The notes under the pieces are model-generated. The model had not been told where the DNA came from, ran no database searches, and saw only the letters and a list, made by a program, of their open reading frames with translations. The position numbers and the translations under genes were made by a program. Of a stretch of 64,000 nucleotides of DNA, positions 34,496 through 44,093 are shown one piece after another (the stretch's first letter is position 1; every line of letters starts with the position of its first letter). The DNA is from Bacilli bacterium (GTDB taxonomy: Bacteria > Bacillota_I > Bacilli_A > RF39 > UBA660): NCBI GenBank assembly GCA_017627015.1, contig JAGAHP010000017.1, positions 6,823 through 70,822 on the forward strand, given 5' to 3'.

Positions 34496-35464
34496 CTACT
34501 TAAATATTCTATATTTTATATGATAAATAAAAGTAAAATATAACAATATTATACTTTTTATAACTGTTTTAAAATTTATATATTTATTAAAATATATATT
34601 GTTCAATAATCTTTTTGCCCTTTTTTTCCAATATCTATATGTTATAATATACTCCTTTTGCTTATTACATTTTAAAGTTGAAGAGATTGCATTACAATAA
34701 AACAAACAAAAATGTGAATATAATTGTTTATATACATTTTTATCTTTTATAGTAAGATTTTTTTCAATCAATTGAAGAGATTTTTCTCCATTAACAAAAC
34801 TTTCAAATTTATATCTTTTTGTGGCAGATGCAATATTATCTTGTCTATAATGATATATTTTTCTTTCAAATATAGCACTTTTCTTAATTTTTTGTGCTAC
34901 AGTTGAAATGAATAAAAGACCTTCTCCATAGAATTGTTTTTCATCAAATGATAAATTATTAATAGCACTCTTCTTATACATTTTATTCCAACATCCAACA
35001 TTTATTCTCATAGATAAAAGAAGTGATAATGTATCTTTAGAGTCATAAATATTCACTTCATCATTTAAAATTTGTTTTTCTTTATCATTTCTAAAACAAT
35101 TTTTTGATATTGCAATATCACAATTGTATTTAATGATAATGTTTAACATATATGAAACGAAATCAGGTTCTAAAAAATCATCTCCATCAACAAACGATAT
35201 ATACTCTCCTTTTGCTATTTTTAAACCCTCGTTTCTTGCTGAAGACACTCCACCATTTTCTTTATTAATTAATATAATTCTATTATCCATCTTTTTATAT
35301 TTTTCACATATTTTTAAACTATTATCTTTTGATCCATCATTTACTAATATTATTTCTAAATTTTTATAATCCTGTTTTATTATTGAATCTATACATTTTG
35401 TTATATATTTTTCAACATTATATATAGGTATAATTATCGATACTAGTATATTATTTTTTTCCAT
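34496..35464 (-). CDS. Glycosyltransferase family 2 (last gene of operon)
   Basis: 322 residues with a GT-A fold N-domain (about 8-110): SIIPIYNVEKYITKCI, VNDGSKDNS, GGVSSARNEGL and FVDGDDFLEPDF (metal-binding DxD-like). The C-terminal 200 residues are helical, Lys-rich and not shared with its relatives. Transfers a sugar to the repeat unit on the lipid carrier; sugar identity unknown. Residues about 22-91 are coded by a 209-bp block nearly identical to one in the gene at 38053-39033. Overlaps the flippase gene by 14 bp. Confidence 0.92.
   Translation of the reverse strand: MEKNNILVSIIIPIYNVEKYITKCIDSIIKQDYKNLEIILVNDGSKDNSLKICEKYKKMDNRIILINKENGGVSSARNEGLKIAKGEYISFVDGDDFLEPDFVSYMLNIIIKYNCDIAISKNCFRNDKEKQILNDEVNIYDSKDTLSLLLSMRINVGCWNKMYKKSAINNLSFDEKQFYGEGLLFISTVAQKIKKSAIFERKIYHYRQDNIASATKRYKFESFVNGEKSLQLIEKNLTIKDKNVYKQLYSHFCLFYCNAISSTLKCNKQKEYIITYRYWKKRAKRLLNNIYFNKYINFKTVIKSIILLYFTFIYHIKYRIFK
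35188..35396 (-). repeat. 209-bp block shared with 38760-38968 (copy 1)
   Basis: 203 of 209 bases identical to the block at 38760-38968, in the same orientation, inside two different glycosyltransferase genes. Flanking parts of the genes are divergent. Confidence 0.9.
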
Positions 35465-36878
35465 GTTTACCTCCTTTATAAATTTTATTTAATATTAATT
35501 TCAAAATATCATTTATTTCATTTTTATTTATAATAAACATTAATATAAATAATAGTAATAATAATATTTCACTTATTATGAAATTCATGTACATTACTAA
35601 AGCTGATAATAACAATATTATAAATGATATTATATATTTTTTCTTTAATATATCAATTTTAATATATTTTTTAGTATCAAACAATCTAAAAGCAAAAACA
35701 GAAATATAACTCATACTTGTAGCGCAAGCCGCACCATAAACACCTATAATAGGTATTAGAATAAAGTTCAAAATAATATTTATTAATGCCCCTAATAAAG
35801 CACTAAATAGGAAGCCTTTACTATCTTTATTTACATTATATGAGGTTGATATGAAAGTTCCTAATGATTGAAATACAACACCCACTATTAAAAAACTCAT
35901 ATATTTCCAAGCTACATAATAATCATTAGATACATATATTTTCATAAAAGGTTTACTAATCAACATTAATCCTACACCAAGAATAAATAATAAACTAAAT
36001 ATTAAACTAAAAATTTTATTTGTATATTCTACTTTATCATCACTGTTCTTTTCCTCTATTGCAGAGAATAACCAAGCTTGATTAAATATTGCAATTATTG
36101 TTGAAATCAAAGTTGGTAATTTATAAGAGATTGCATATATTCCATTTGCAGATTCACTAATCATAGAAGTGACCATTATTCTATCAGAAGAATTCATAAT
36201 CCACCACATAAAAGTTGTTGGGATTAAAACGATAGAATATTTTATCATCTTTTTCATCAATAGTTTATTAATACTTTTTATATTTACTTTGAAAGCACCA
36301 GAAAATATAAAGGCAAATATAAATACGATAAGATTTGAAAGAAATTGTGATAAAAAATATCCCTTTACTCCTAACTTAAATATAATCAAAAAAATTAAAT
36401 TAAATATAATTAATAAAAATGTATTTAATACTCCGCCTATGGTATAAAGTTTAACTTTTTTTTGTCCCTTCAATGCACATAAGAATATTTGGTTTCCAAT
36501 TAAGAAATATAAATATAATGCTACAAATATTTCTATATTATTGAAAATAGGAATATAATTAAATATTATAAAAGAAATTATACATGGTATAAGAGATAAT
36601 AATAAAAAGTAATTTGCAATTTTTAATATATCTTTTTTATTTGATTCACTATCCAATGTAAATAACATAACTGATTCAGAAATATTTAAAGTAAATATAG
36701 GAGCTAATACAGTAATAATTGTAAAAATTAAATCAACATTACCAAATTCACTTGTTGTTAAAACACTTGTGTATAAAGGAATCAAAAAAAATGTTAAAAA
36801 TTTTGAAGCAAAATTCCCAATTGTAAAAATAAGTGTATTTTTTATCAAATTATTATTTCTTTTTGATATATTAGGCAT
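35451..36878 (-). CDS. Polysaccharide flippase, MVF/Wzx type
   Basis: 475 residues with about 12-14 membrane segments. Start at the ATG at 36878, preceded by AGGAGGAATTTT. The N-terminus NTLIFTIGNFASKFLTFFLIPLYTSVLTTSEFG is the pattern of Wzx/oligosaccharide flippases. It moves undecaprenyl-linked repeat units across the membrane. It belongs to the eight-gene operon and overlaps the final glycosyltransferase gene by 14 bp, so the pair is coupled. Confidence 0.93.
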   Translation of the reverse strand: MPNISKRNNNLIKNTLIFTIGNFASKFLTFFLIPLYTSVLTTSEFGNVDLIFTIITVLAPIFTLNISESVMLFTLDSESNKKDILKIANYFLLLSLIPCIISFIIFNYIPIFNNIEIFVALYLYFLIGNQIFLCALKGQKKVKLYTIGGVLNTFLLIIFNLIFLIIFKLGVKGYFLSQFLSNLIVFIFAFIFSGAFKVNIKSINKLLMKKMIKYSIVLIPTTFMWWIMNSSDRIMVTSMISESANGIYAISYKLPTLISTIIAIFNQAWLFSAIEEKNSDDKVEYTNKIFSLIFSLLFILGVGLMLISKPFMKIYVSNDYYVAWKYMSFLIVGVVFQSLGTFISTSYNVNKDSKGFLFSALLGALINIILNFILIPIIGVYGAACATSMSYISVFAFRLFDTKKYIKIDILKKKYIISFIILLLSALVMYMNFIISEILLLLLFILMFIINKNEINDILKLILNKIYKGGKHGKK

Positions 36879-36924
36879 AAAATTCCTCCTTTCATATATT
36901 ATATAGTAATATTTATATAGCAAA

Positions 36925-38031
36925 TTAATTATTTATTGAGTTCATTAAATATTTAATACTTTTTTCTTTTTCTTTTTTAAGTTGTATGTTTGCTTCACAA
37001 AAATCTATATTAAAAGCAATTTTTAATTTTTCTATATAATCCTTATCATTAATTGATCTATTATCTAATTTCATTTTATTTAATAGCGTATTGATTCTAA
37101 AATCTTTATTTCCATTTATGGCAAAAAAAGGTTTATTATAAATGATAGAAAAAACATTACCATGAAAAGAAGTAGATAGAATTAATTTTGCATGTTTAAT
37201 TAAATTTAGAAAATCTTCTGGACCAGCATCAAAACGTTTTATATAATTACTAAATATGGTATATTTTCCTTCTTTACAAACAACAACTTTAAGTTTTAAT
37301 TTTTTTGATATTTTATTTACCAATTTGTAGGTTTCTTTATTATTTTTTAAATCATATAGAAAAATATAATCTCCTTGTTGAAATTTATTTTTATCAACAA
37401 TTTTATCCCATTCTTCAGCTGACAAAAGCATTGTAGGATCAACATTTATTTTCGGATTAATATTTGTTATTTTTTTTACATTATCATAACTACCCTGTTC
37501 TCTAACCGAAATAGAATCATATTGTTTTAAATCATTTTTAATTCTTAAATAATTTTCATTCGACCATTCTTGTTTAATTGGCCCAAAAGATGATGCATAT
37601 GATATTTTTTTACAATTGCTAATAAATTCTAGATAGTAAGCCCAGTCAAAATCTATAGGTTTAATATTCCAAATTTGATCACTACCACTTATACAACAAT
37701 CATAATCAAATTTATTATTTTTTAAACTATCTAAACTTGTAAAAACTTTTTTTGAAAGTTTCAATTTATTGTTTATAAATAATTCATGTTTGTTATATTT
37801 AGTAATAAGCATTTTGTTATATTTAAAATATAACAATTTTTTTATAAAGTTTTTAAAGCCTTTTTTTCTATAATATAAATCATATTCATTAATTTGTCGT
37901 TTTGTTCTGAAATTTATAATCTCATATTTGCACTTAATAAATTTAGTAATAACTTCTTGCAAGGCATAAGCTTGTAAATTCGAACCATAATTATGAGATG
38001 CATGAAAAGTAATACATCCTACTTTTTTCAT
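36925..38031 (-). CDS. Polysaccharide pyruvyl transferase family protein
   Basis: 368 residues. N-terminal GCITFHASHNYGSNLQAYAL (about 5-24), then SGSDQIWN (about 113), VREQGSYDN (about 176), TSFHGNVFSI (about 296-305), which are the PF04230 hallmarks. These enzymes attach pyruvate ketals to sugars, giving the polymer negative charge. RBS AAGGAGGAATTAAA. It lies between a glycosyltransferase and the flippase in the operon. It could instead be a relative that acts on another substrate. Confidence 0.9.
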   Translation of the reverse strand: MKKVGCITFHASHNYGSNLQAYALQEVITKFIKCKYEIINFRTKRQINEYDLYYRKKGFKNFIKKLLYFKYNKMLITKYNKHELFINNKLKLSKKVFTSLDSLKNNKFDYDCCISGSDQIWNIKPIDFDWAYYLEFISNCKKISYASSFGPIKQEWSNENYLRIKNDLKQYDSISVREQGSYDNVKKITNINPKINVDPTMLLSAEEWDKIVDKNKFQQGDYIFLYDLKNNKETYKLVNKISKKLKLKVVVCKEGKYTIFSNYIKRFDAGPEDFLNLIKHAKLILSTSFHGNVFSIIYNKPFFAINGNKDFRINTLLNKMKLDNRSINDKDYIEKLKIAFNIDFCEANIQLKKEKEKSIKYLMNSINN

Positions 38032-38052
38032 TTTAATTCCTCCTTATAATAT

Positions 38053-39033
38053 TTAAATATTTTTATTTTTTAATAAAAATTTATAAAAAAATGGAAAATA
38101 ATTTGCTATGATTAGTTTAATAATTAAATCTAATCTTAATTCTTTATAATTAATTTCTTTTTTGAATTTTTTTGCAGTTATTTTTATTTTTTCAAATCTC
38201 TTATCATATTTAAAATTGTTTTTTTTCATAAAAACATTATATCTAACTGAATTTATTATATAATCAGCTTTAAGAAAACTGTTGTTAATATTATTATCAT
38301 TCAATATTTCAATTTCTTTTTTTATTACATCAAAATATGTTAATTTTTTATAGTTAAATGTAGTATTAGTAGCACTAGAATTAGATAATACATAATGATA
38401 TAATCTATCATTAATATAACTATAACTTATATCCTTTGAATTATTAAAAACCTCATACCCAAACAAACTATCTTCAGCTATATATACATCACAATTAAAT
38501 TTAATATTGTGATTTTCTTGATAAATAAGTTTTCGTGAGTAAACTTTATTACAAGCATAACCAGAAATTGTTTTTGTATAATAGGAATATGTCGGGAAAT
38601 CAAATTTCTTAAAATTGAAATTACTATGATTTAAATCATAAATTATTTCATTATTATCATTTTCGAAAAACATATTAAAAATAACTACATCGCAAGCATT
38701 CTTTTCAAAAGTATTAGAAATAAGAGTATACATATTTTTTTCAATATAATCATCACTATCAACAAAGGAAATATACTCTCCTTTTGCTATTTTCAAACCC
38801 TCGTTTCTTGCTGAAGATACTCCACCATTTTCTTTATTAATTAATATTATTCTATTATCCATTTTTTTATATTTTTCACATATTTTTAAACTATTATCTT
38901 TTGATCCATCATTTACTAATATTATTTCTAAATTTTTATAATCCTGTTTTATTATTGAATCTATACATCTCTCCAATGTATTAGCTGAATTATAAATTGG
39001 AATTATAATTGAAAACAATTTTTTATTATTCAT
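38053..39033 (-). CDS. Glycosyltransferase family 2
   Basis: 326 residues with the same GT-A N-domain (about 7-100) as the 34496-35464 gene, including VNDGSKDNS and FVDSDDYIEKNM. The rest is unrelated (about 105-326). Start ATG follows AAAAGGAGACAAAACAC and overlaps the polymerase gene by 8 bp. It transfers a sugar in repeat-unit assembly. Residues about 22-91 are coded by the shared 209-bp block. Confidence 0.92.
   Translation of the reverse strand: MNNKKLFSIIIPIYNSANTLERCIDSIIKQDYKNLEIILVNDGSKDNSLKICEKYKKMDNRIILINKENGGVSSARNEGLKIAKGEYISFVDSDDYIEKNMYTLISNTFEKNACDVVIFNMFFENDNNEIIYDLNHSNFNFKKFDFPTYSYYTKTISGYACNKVYSRKLIYQENHNIKFNCDVYIAEDSLFGYEVFNNSKDISYSYINDRLYHYVLSNSSATNTTFNYKKLTYFDVIKKEIEILNDNNINNSFLKADYIINSVRYNVFMKKNNFKYDKRFEKIKITAKKFKKEINYKELRLDLIIKLIIANYFPFFYKFLLKNKNI
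38760..38968 (-). repeat. 209-bp block shared with 35188-35396 (copy 2)
   Basis: Differs from the copy at 35188-35396 at six bases by direct comparison, same length and orientation. Four of the six differences lie in the half that encodes the C-terminal part of the block. Confidence 0.9.
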
Positions 39034-40234
39034 GTGTTTTGTCTCCTTTTTTAAAAACTAATATATTTATAACAAGAAGTATAATAAATGATATAAAAGT
39101 GATTTTTATGTTTAAATTAAATATTAATGGGTATGTTCCAAATTTTAATTGAATAAATTGGAATATAAGAAAAACGAATGACATTATTAAAATTATTATT
39201 TCTAAAACAAATCTAAAAAAACCTTTTATAGATTTAATATAATCCATTAAGAATAAAATAAAATAAGAAGAACATATTGAAATAAATCTATTAGATAAAA
39301 CAGCACTATTATAGAATACTAAACTAAAAAACATAACAATTAATGAATAATTTATCATTTTATTATTTGTCTCTATTTTTTTATATTTGATTAGTAATGT
39401 ATAAATAATCATAATTATTAATAAACATAATTGTAATTTATAAATATTAGAGAAATTATTTCCAGAGTTTAAATAACCCTCTGTTCTTTGACTTAATAAA
39501 CCAAGAAATGAAAATGACGAACTCAATTGATCAGTAAAATTAAATATTAAATTTGGTATTATAAACATAAGTAAAAAGAAAATTATAAACTTAAAATCAA
39601 ATTTATTCCTATTTATTAATAATAATAATCTAAATATTAACAATATTAACATACTCTGATGAATCAACACCGGAATCATATAAAGAAGAATTATTAATAT
39701 TCCTTTTTTTCCTTTATAAAAATCTTGATATAATGCCAAGAAAAATAATAACCTTGCTAAACAAAATCTTACACCTGATATATAATATATAATTTGAAAT
39801 GTTGATAAAAAGTATATTATAATTACATTAAATTTACCATTAGACAATTCTTTTTTTTCTTGATAATCAAAAATAATATAAATTTGAATTAAATAAGAAA
39901 TGAGTGAAATAAAATATATTAACAAGTTATTATCATTAGTTTTTGAAAAAAAGTAAAACAATAAATTAGATATAGGCTCTATGTTACTTGTCAAGTATTT
40001 AAAAAAAGATGAAAAGTCTAATAAACTGAATGAATCCATAAGCTTATAATATCTATATAAATCTAATGATTGATTTGGTTTAAAATTATATAATATAAAA
40101 GATACAATAATTGCAAATATAACACAATAAATTTTTTTATTATGATTGTTTTTTTCAATCATTAAAAAAAGTAAAACTAAGGGTAAAACAATTATTGGTA
40201 AAATAGTTGATAAAAAAGACATAATTAAGACCAT
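39026..40234 (-). CDS. EpsG/Wzy-like polysaccharide polymerase
   Basis: 402 residues with 10 or so membrane segments and little soluble sequence. Such proteins are recognised by context: here the gene sits among glycosyltransferases, a flippase and a pyruvyl transferase, the slot of a Wzy polymerase. The segments FKPNQSLDLYRYYKLMDS (about 51-68) and SGVRFCLARLLFFLA (about 153-167) are those of the EpsG family. The ATG at 40234 (AAGGTGAAAAAAC) lies inside the end of the upstream gene. Confidence 0.8.
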   Translation of the reverse strand: MVLIMSFLSTILPIIVLPLVLLFLMIEKNNHNKKIYCVIFAIIVSFILYNFKPNQSLDLYRYYKLMDSFSLLDFSSFFKYLTSNIEPISNLLFYFFSKTNDNNLLIYFISLISYLIQIYIIFDYQEKKELSNGKFNVIIIYFLSTFQIIYYISGVRFCLARLLFFLALYQDFYKGKKGILIILLYMIPVLIHQSMLILLIFRLLLLINRNKFDFKFIIFFLLMFIIPNLIFNFTDQLSSSFSFLGLLSQRTEGYLNSGNNFSNIYKLQLCLLIIMIIYTLLIKYKKIETNNKMINYSLIVMFFSLVFYNSAVLSNRFISICSSYFILFLMDYIKSIKGFFRFVLEIIILIMSFVFLIFQFIQLKFGTYPLIFNLNIKITFISFIILLVINILVFKKGDKTHE

Positions 40235-41355
40235 GTTTTTTCACCTTCTTTTATAATTTGTTTATCATAAAATAATTCATATTTTTTCATCATATTATTA
40301 ATAGTTAAATATTTTTTTAAAAATATTAAACTATCATTACTTTTTTTATTTTTAATATGCTTTATTATATTATTTTTTTTATTAACAAAATTATCACTGT
40401 TAAAATACTCACCTATATAATAATTTTCATCTATTGTTAATACTTCTTTGTGTGATGGTATATCACTTATTAATAAATAATTATCATTTTCAAGTGCTTC
40501 AAGTATTGAAATTGAAAAACCTTCAGATAGGGAGAATGATACATATATATCACTTGCACACATATATTCATTAACTTTATTTGTATAACCTATAAATATT
40601 ATATGTTTGTCTTTAATAGTTTTCTTTAATAATACTTCCATTTCTCCTGAACCAAGTATTAACAGAAATTCATTTTTATTCAAATTGTTATTAAATTTTT
40701 CAACCATTTGTATTACATTTTTTAATTTCGTTAAATTTCCTGCAAATAAATATATTATATCATCTTTATTAATATTATATTTAGCTCTTATTTTATTTCT
40801 GACTTTATTATATTCAACAATACTTCTTTCTTTTTTATAAATTGCATTTCTAATAAAAGTTGTATTTTTTAAATGTCGTTTTAATATTTCATATGAAGAG
40901 GAAGAACAACAAATACATTTATAAAATCTTTTTAAATAATATAAATGCCATTTTATTATTAATTTTCCTTTTATATATCCAAAATGATATAAATAATCTT
41001 CAAACATATTGTCATGTATAGTAGTTATTTTTTTTGATTTAGTCTTTATTTTTGCATTAACTATATCAGGTAAAGTTCCATGAGAATGAATTATATCAGG
41101 ATATATAGTATCTACTATACTTTGTACACTTTTTCTTCCTTTGGTGATTATATGATGTTTTTTACTTAGATTTAATAAATATACATTATTAACTTTCTTT
41201 TTAATAATTTCTAAATAATTTAAATCATTATCATTTAGGAAGGAAATTATATATACATCATATTTTGTTTTATCTATTCCTTCAAGCATACTTAATAAAA
41301 CTCTATTTGGTCCATTTCCTTTTAATGAACTGATTAGATATATTATTTTTTTCAT
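40225..41355 (-). CDS. Glycosyltransferase family 4 (GT-B)
   Basis: 376 residues. GT-B signature: N-domain ISSLKGNGPNRVLLSML (about 8-24), C-domain LFAGNLTKLKN (about 204-214), FIGYTNKVNEYMCASDIYVSFSLSEGFSISILEAL (about 255-289, acceptor/donor E-x7-E motif). Transfers a nucleotide-sugar moiety. RBS AGGGGAGATTTT. It lies between the other glycosyltransferases and overlaps the polymerase by 10 bp. Confidence 0.93.
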   Translation of the reverse strand: MKKIIYLISSLKGNGPNRVLLSMLEGIDKTKYDVYIISFLNDNDLNYLEIIKKKVNNVYLLNLSKKHHIITKGRKSVQSIVDTIYPDIIHSHGTLPDIVNAKIKTKSKKITTIHDNMFEDYLYHFGYIKGKLIIKWHLYYLKRFYKCICCSSSSYEILKRHLKNTTFIRNAIYKKERSIVEYNKVRNKIRAKYNINKDDIIYLFAGNLTKLKNVIQMVEKFNNNLNKNEFLLILGSGEMEVLLKKTIKDKHIIFIGYTNKVNEYMCASDIYVSFSLSEGFSISILEALENDNYLLISDIPSHKEVLTIDENYYIGEYFNSDNFVNKKNNIIKHIKNKKSNDSLIFLKKYLTINNMMKKYELFYDKQIIKEGEKTWS

Positions 41356-41368
41356 AAAATCTCCCCTT

Positions 41369-42184
41369 TTACTTTCTCAATACATTTTTATATAAAGTAG
41401 CTCTGAAATTATTTGGAACAATTGAGAAGAAAATTCTTTCAGATATATTAATAAAGAATTCAAAAAGATTAATAAATTTCATTTTCAAAAGTGTTTTTTC
41501 AAAAGTGACTATGGATCTAATATACTTTATTCCACCTCTTCTTTTTATCATTGAGTTTCCACCTCTAACATTTACTAAATTTTCCTGTAAATTATAAAAA
41601 TTATATCCTTTTTCTATCATTCTTACCCATAAATAATAATCTTCAAAATATAACATACTTTCATAATTTCCAGAATTAATAACTCTAGATTTTTTAAATC
41701 CAACAGTCATATGATTAATTGGATTTCTTTTTTTTGCCATTTTTTTAATGTCTTCACTTTTTTCTTTTACTATTCTTATGCCAGTTATATGCTTCATTTC
41801 CTCATCAAACTCAGTAATATTAGAACCTACTACATCAACATTTTTTTCCTTAAATGCTTTTAACTGTTTTTCAAATCTATTTTTATCACATATATCATCG
41901 GTGTCCATTCTGAAAACTATCTCATTAGAACACTCTAACAATCCATCATGAAGTGCAATTCCTAGTCCTCTATTTTGTTCATATTTTACTACTTTTAGTA
42001 TTTTTCTATATTTTTTTTCATATTTTTCAATTACTTTATCTAGTTCTTTAGTAAGTTTTCCATCTTCTACTAATACTACTTCATTTGGTTTAATGGTTTG
42101 ATTAAATACACTTTCTAAAGCAAGATCTAAATATTCTGGTTTTTCTTTAAAATAAACAGACATTAGAACTGAAAACTTTTCCAT
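41369..42184 (-). CDS. Glycosyltransferase family 2 (AmsE-like)
   Basis: 271 residues. GT-A domain: VLMSVYFKEKPEYLDLALESV (about 6-26), VVLVEDG (about 35-41), NRGLGIALHDGL (about 71-82), VFRMDTDDICD (about 91-101, DxD). The segment SGNYESMLYFEDYYLWVRM (about 172-190) is typical of this sub-family. Second gene in the operon. A 80-bp gap with a hairpin separates it from the first gene. Confidence 0.93.
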   Translation of the reverse strand: MEKFSVLMSVYFKEKPEYLDLALESVFNQTIKPNEVVLVEDGKLTKELDKVIEKYEKKYRKILKVVKYEQNRGLGIALHDGLLECSNEIVFRMDTDDICDKNRFEKQLKAFKEKNVDVVGSNITEFDEEMKHITGIRIVKEKSEDIKKMAKKRNPINHMTVGFKKSRVINSGNYESMLYFEDYYLWVRMIEKGYNFYNLQENLVNVRGGNSMIKRRGGIKYIRSIVTFEKTLLKMKFINLFEFFINISERIFFSIVPNNFRATLYKNVLRK

Positions 42185-42206
42185 TTTTTTACCCCCAATA
42201 CGTGCT

Positions 42207-42230
42207 AAAAACTGCTGGTTAGGCAGTTCT
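42207..42230 (-). other. Hairpin between first and second operon genes
   Basis: On the - strand AACTGC...GCAGTT with a 7-base loop is followed by TTTTT. It may be a weak terminator/attenuator. A TATAAT lies just upstream, within 42240-42260. Confidence 0.4.
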
Positions 42231-42264
42231 TGTTGTTTTATTATTATAATGTGTACCCCTTATA

Positions 42265-42873
42265 TTAAGCATTTTGTGCTTTTAAATCTTCTATTTCTTC
42301 TTTTATTCCATATTTAGATAGTTCTGCTCCTTCTTTAGATAAAACTGTCTTTATAGTCATTAATACTACTTTTAAGTCCATCTTGAAAGAGAAATTATCT
42401 ATGTATTCAATATCATAATTTATTTTTTCAAATATATTTAAGTTATTTCTACCTATGCTTTGCGCTAGTCCTGTAATTCCAGGAAGTACCTCTACTCTTC
42501 TTTTTTGATGTTCATTAAAATTATTATAGTATTCAGTAATCCAAGGTCTTGGACCAATGAAACTCATATCTCCTTTAATAATATTAAAGAATTGTGGTAG
42601 CTCATCTAATGATGTTTTTCTTATAAATTTACCTACTTTTGTTATTTTGTTTTCAGTTTTAAAATTTAGAACATCATTATCTACTGTCATACTTCTAAAC
42701 TTATATAACTTAAATGTTTTTCCATCTTTGCCAGTTCTTTCTTGTTTGAATATTATTGGTCCTTTTGATTCTAACTTGATTGCGATTGCAACTATAATCA
42801 TAGGAACGAATGCAAAAACCAAACCTATTAGAGCTAGTAAGATATCCATTAGTCTTTTAATGTACTTATACAT
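42265..42873 (-). CDS. Initiating sugar transferase (bacterial sugar transferase family)
   Basis: 202 residues. N-terminal membrane hairpin (about 8-30), then the PF02397 catalytic part: GPIIFKQERTGKDGKTFKLYKFRSM (about 38-62), KVGKFIRKTSLDELPQFFN (about 80-98), GDMSFIGPRPW (about 102-112) and GITGLAQ (about 131). It starts repeat-unit synthesis by putting the first sugar-phosphate on undecaprenyl phosphate. First gene of the operon, with the promoter at 42931-42959. It is of the short monotopic type (like WcaJ C-domain, PglC). Confidence 0.95.
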   Translation of the reverse strand: MYKYIKRLMDILLALIGLVFAFVPMIIVAIAIKLESKGPIIFKQERTGKDGKTFKLYKFRSMTVDNDVLNFKTENKITKVGKFIRKTSLDELPQFFNIIKGDMSFIGPRPWITEYYNNFNEHQKRRVEVLPGITGLAQSIGRNNLNIFEKINYDIEYIDNFSFKMDLKVVLMTIKTVLSKEGAELSKYGIKEEIEDLKAQNA

Positions 42874-42930
42874 AACCTACATCCCCCTGATGCCAGACAC
42901 TAAAAAACCCCTTTTTTCTCTTGGGTTGTT

Positions 42931-42959
42931 ATATTAACAAATAATTAGATTTTTGTAAA
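42931..42959 (-). promoter_or_regulatory. Promoter of the polysaccharide operon
   Basis: On the - strand: TTTACA (42959-42954), 17-bp spacer, TAATAT (42936-42931). The transcript starts near 42924, about 50 bp before the first gene. Confidence 0.65.
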
Positions 42960-43009
42960 CAATTTTAAGCAAAAAATCAATTTTTTATATATATGTAATA
43001 TATATAACT

Positions 43010-43039
43010 AAAAAAAGAATGGTTATCTTAATACCATTC
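43010..43039 (-). terminator. Terminator of the 43023-45156 pair
   Basis: GAATGGT pairs with ACCATTC (43017-43023 and 43033-43039); on the - strand seven Ts follow. Confidence 0.85.
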
Positions 43040-44093
43040 TCTTTTTATATTTAGTATCTAATTCTTCTTTTTTATCATCGTCTTGATAATTAGATTCTAA
43101 TATTTTACTTTTATAAGTTTTAGAAATATTTATCATATTTTCATAATCATCCATAAAATATGGACTTTGTTCATTTAATACTTTCTTATTTTTAGAAGTT
43201 AATGGTTTAACACTACCATAATATCCTTTTAACATATTGTTAGCATTAGTTAATAAAGTTACATATACTTGAAGTCTTTCTGAAATTTTTTTAACTTTCC
43301 AATCATATAATTTATCAATACTAGCAGTAAACATTGGTTTTAATTCATCTTCACCATCAATTTTAAAACCTCTAATTATTTCTTCATCAGTAACTGGGTT
43401 TAAAGCTAAAATAGCATTTAAATTCATTGCTAGATTTGAAGAAAAATGTTTTAAAACATAAATCATATCTAATAAATCTTTTTCTTCTATAGGTTTATCT
43501 TCTTTAATACTACATAAATAATCTATGTATGTATCAGTGTCAAAAGCATCTATATTATCTGAAAGCTTTTTAGAAAATTGTGATGTTTTAATTTTACCTT
43601 CTTTATATAATTCTTCTGGATTTTTCTTTTCTTCTAGAATGACATTTAAATCTTCTTTTAGTTCACTTATTAATTGATCTTTAGGTTTTGCTTGCTTTTT
43701 AGGAGCAGACATAAGACCTTTACGTTTTAATTTACTAATCATTTCTTTATCTTTTTCAATTCTAACTAATTCTAATCTGTTTTTATAAATTTTATCTAAA
43801 TTATTTTCTTCTAATGCTACTGCTAATTTAAGTATAACTCTTAATTCTTCCCCTTCTCTAACTGAATGAGTTTTTGTTATTACATTAATTTTTTCTTCAA
43901 TCCATTCTTTAGTAGCTTTAATATAATTAGATTTAGATATTGATTCAACTAATTCACTTAAAGGTTTATTTTTATTAGCGACCATTGAATTATAAAAATC
44001 TTTTAAAACTTCTACTTCATTTTTATTATAACTATAACTAACTTCTGTAGAATAACCTAATCTTCTGTTTGGTTTATAGCTTTTTCTCATCAT
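43023..44093 (-). CDS. Unknown Lys/Glu-rich helical protein, second of a pair
   Basis: 356 residues, no membrane segment or signal. Mostly helical; the central part (about 130-160) is highly charged. A region around 200-300 has GEDELKPMF...KLYDWKVKKISERLQVY. The upstream gene has a like-placed GQENLDPCV...RSWDLSRLKKYSSLY, so the two are probably distant paralogs. Two ATGs follow AGGAGAGTA. Overlaps the upstream gene by 20 bp. Function not recognised. Confidence 0.65.
   Translation of the reverse strand: MMRKSYKPNRRLGYSTEVSYSYNKNEVEVLKDFYNSMVANKNKPLSELVESISKSNYIKATKEWIEEKINVITKTHSVREGEELRVILKLAVALEENNLDKIYKNRLELVRIEKDKEMISKLKRKGLMSAPKKQAKPKDQLISELKEDLNVILEEKKNPEELYKEGKIKTSQFSKKLSDNIDAFDTDTYIDYLCSIKEDKPIEEKDLLDMIYVLKHFSSNLAMNLNAILALNPVTDEEIIRGFKIDGEDELKPMFTASIDKLYDWKVKKISERLQVYVTLLTNANNMLKGYYGSVKPLTSKNKKVLNEQSPYFMDDYENMINISKTYKSKILESNYQDDDKKEELDTKYKKRMVLR

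Noticed and set aside
41369..42184. Capsule region as a complete mobile island
   Set aside because: AT content and codon use are as in neighbours, and no integrase, tRNA gene or flanking direct repeat is seen.
42902..42927. AACCC...GGGTT hairpin with T-run in the capsule leader
   Set aside because: The 12-base loop and an overlap with the predicted transcript start make it a poor terminator or attenuator.
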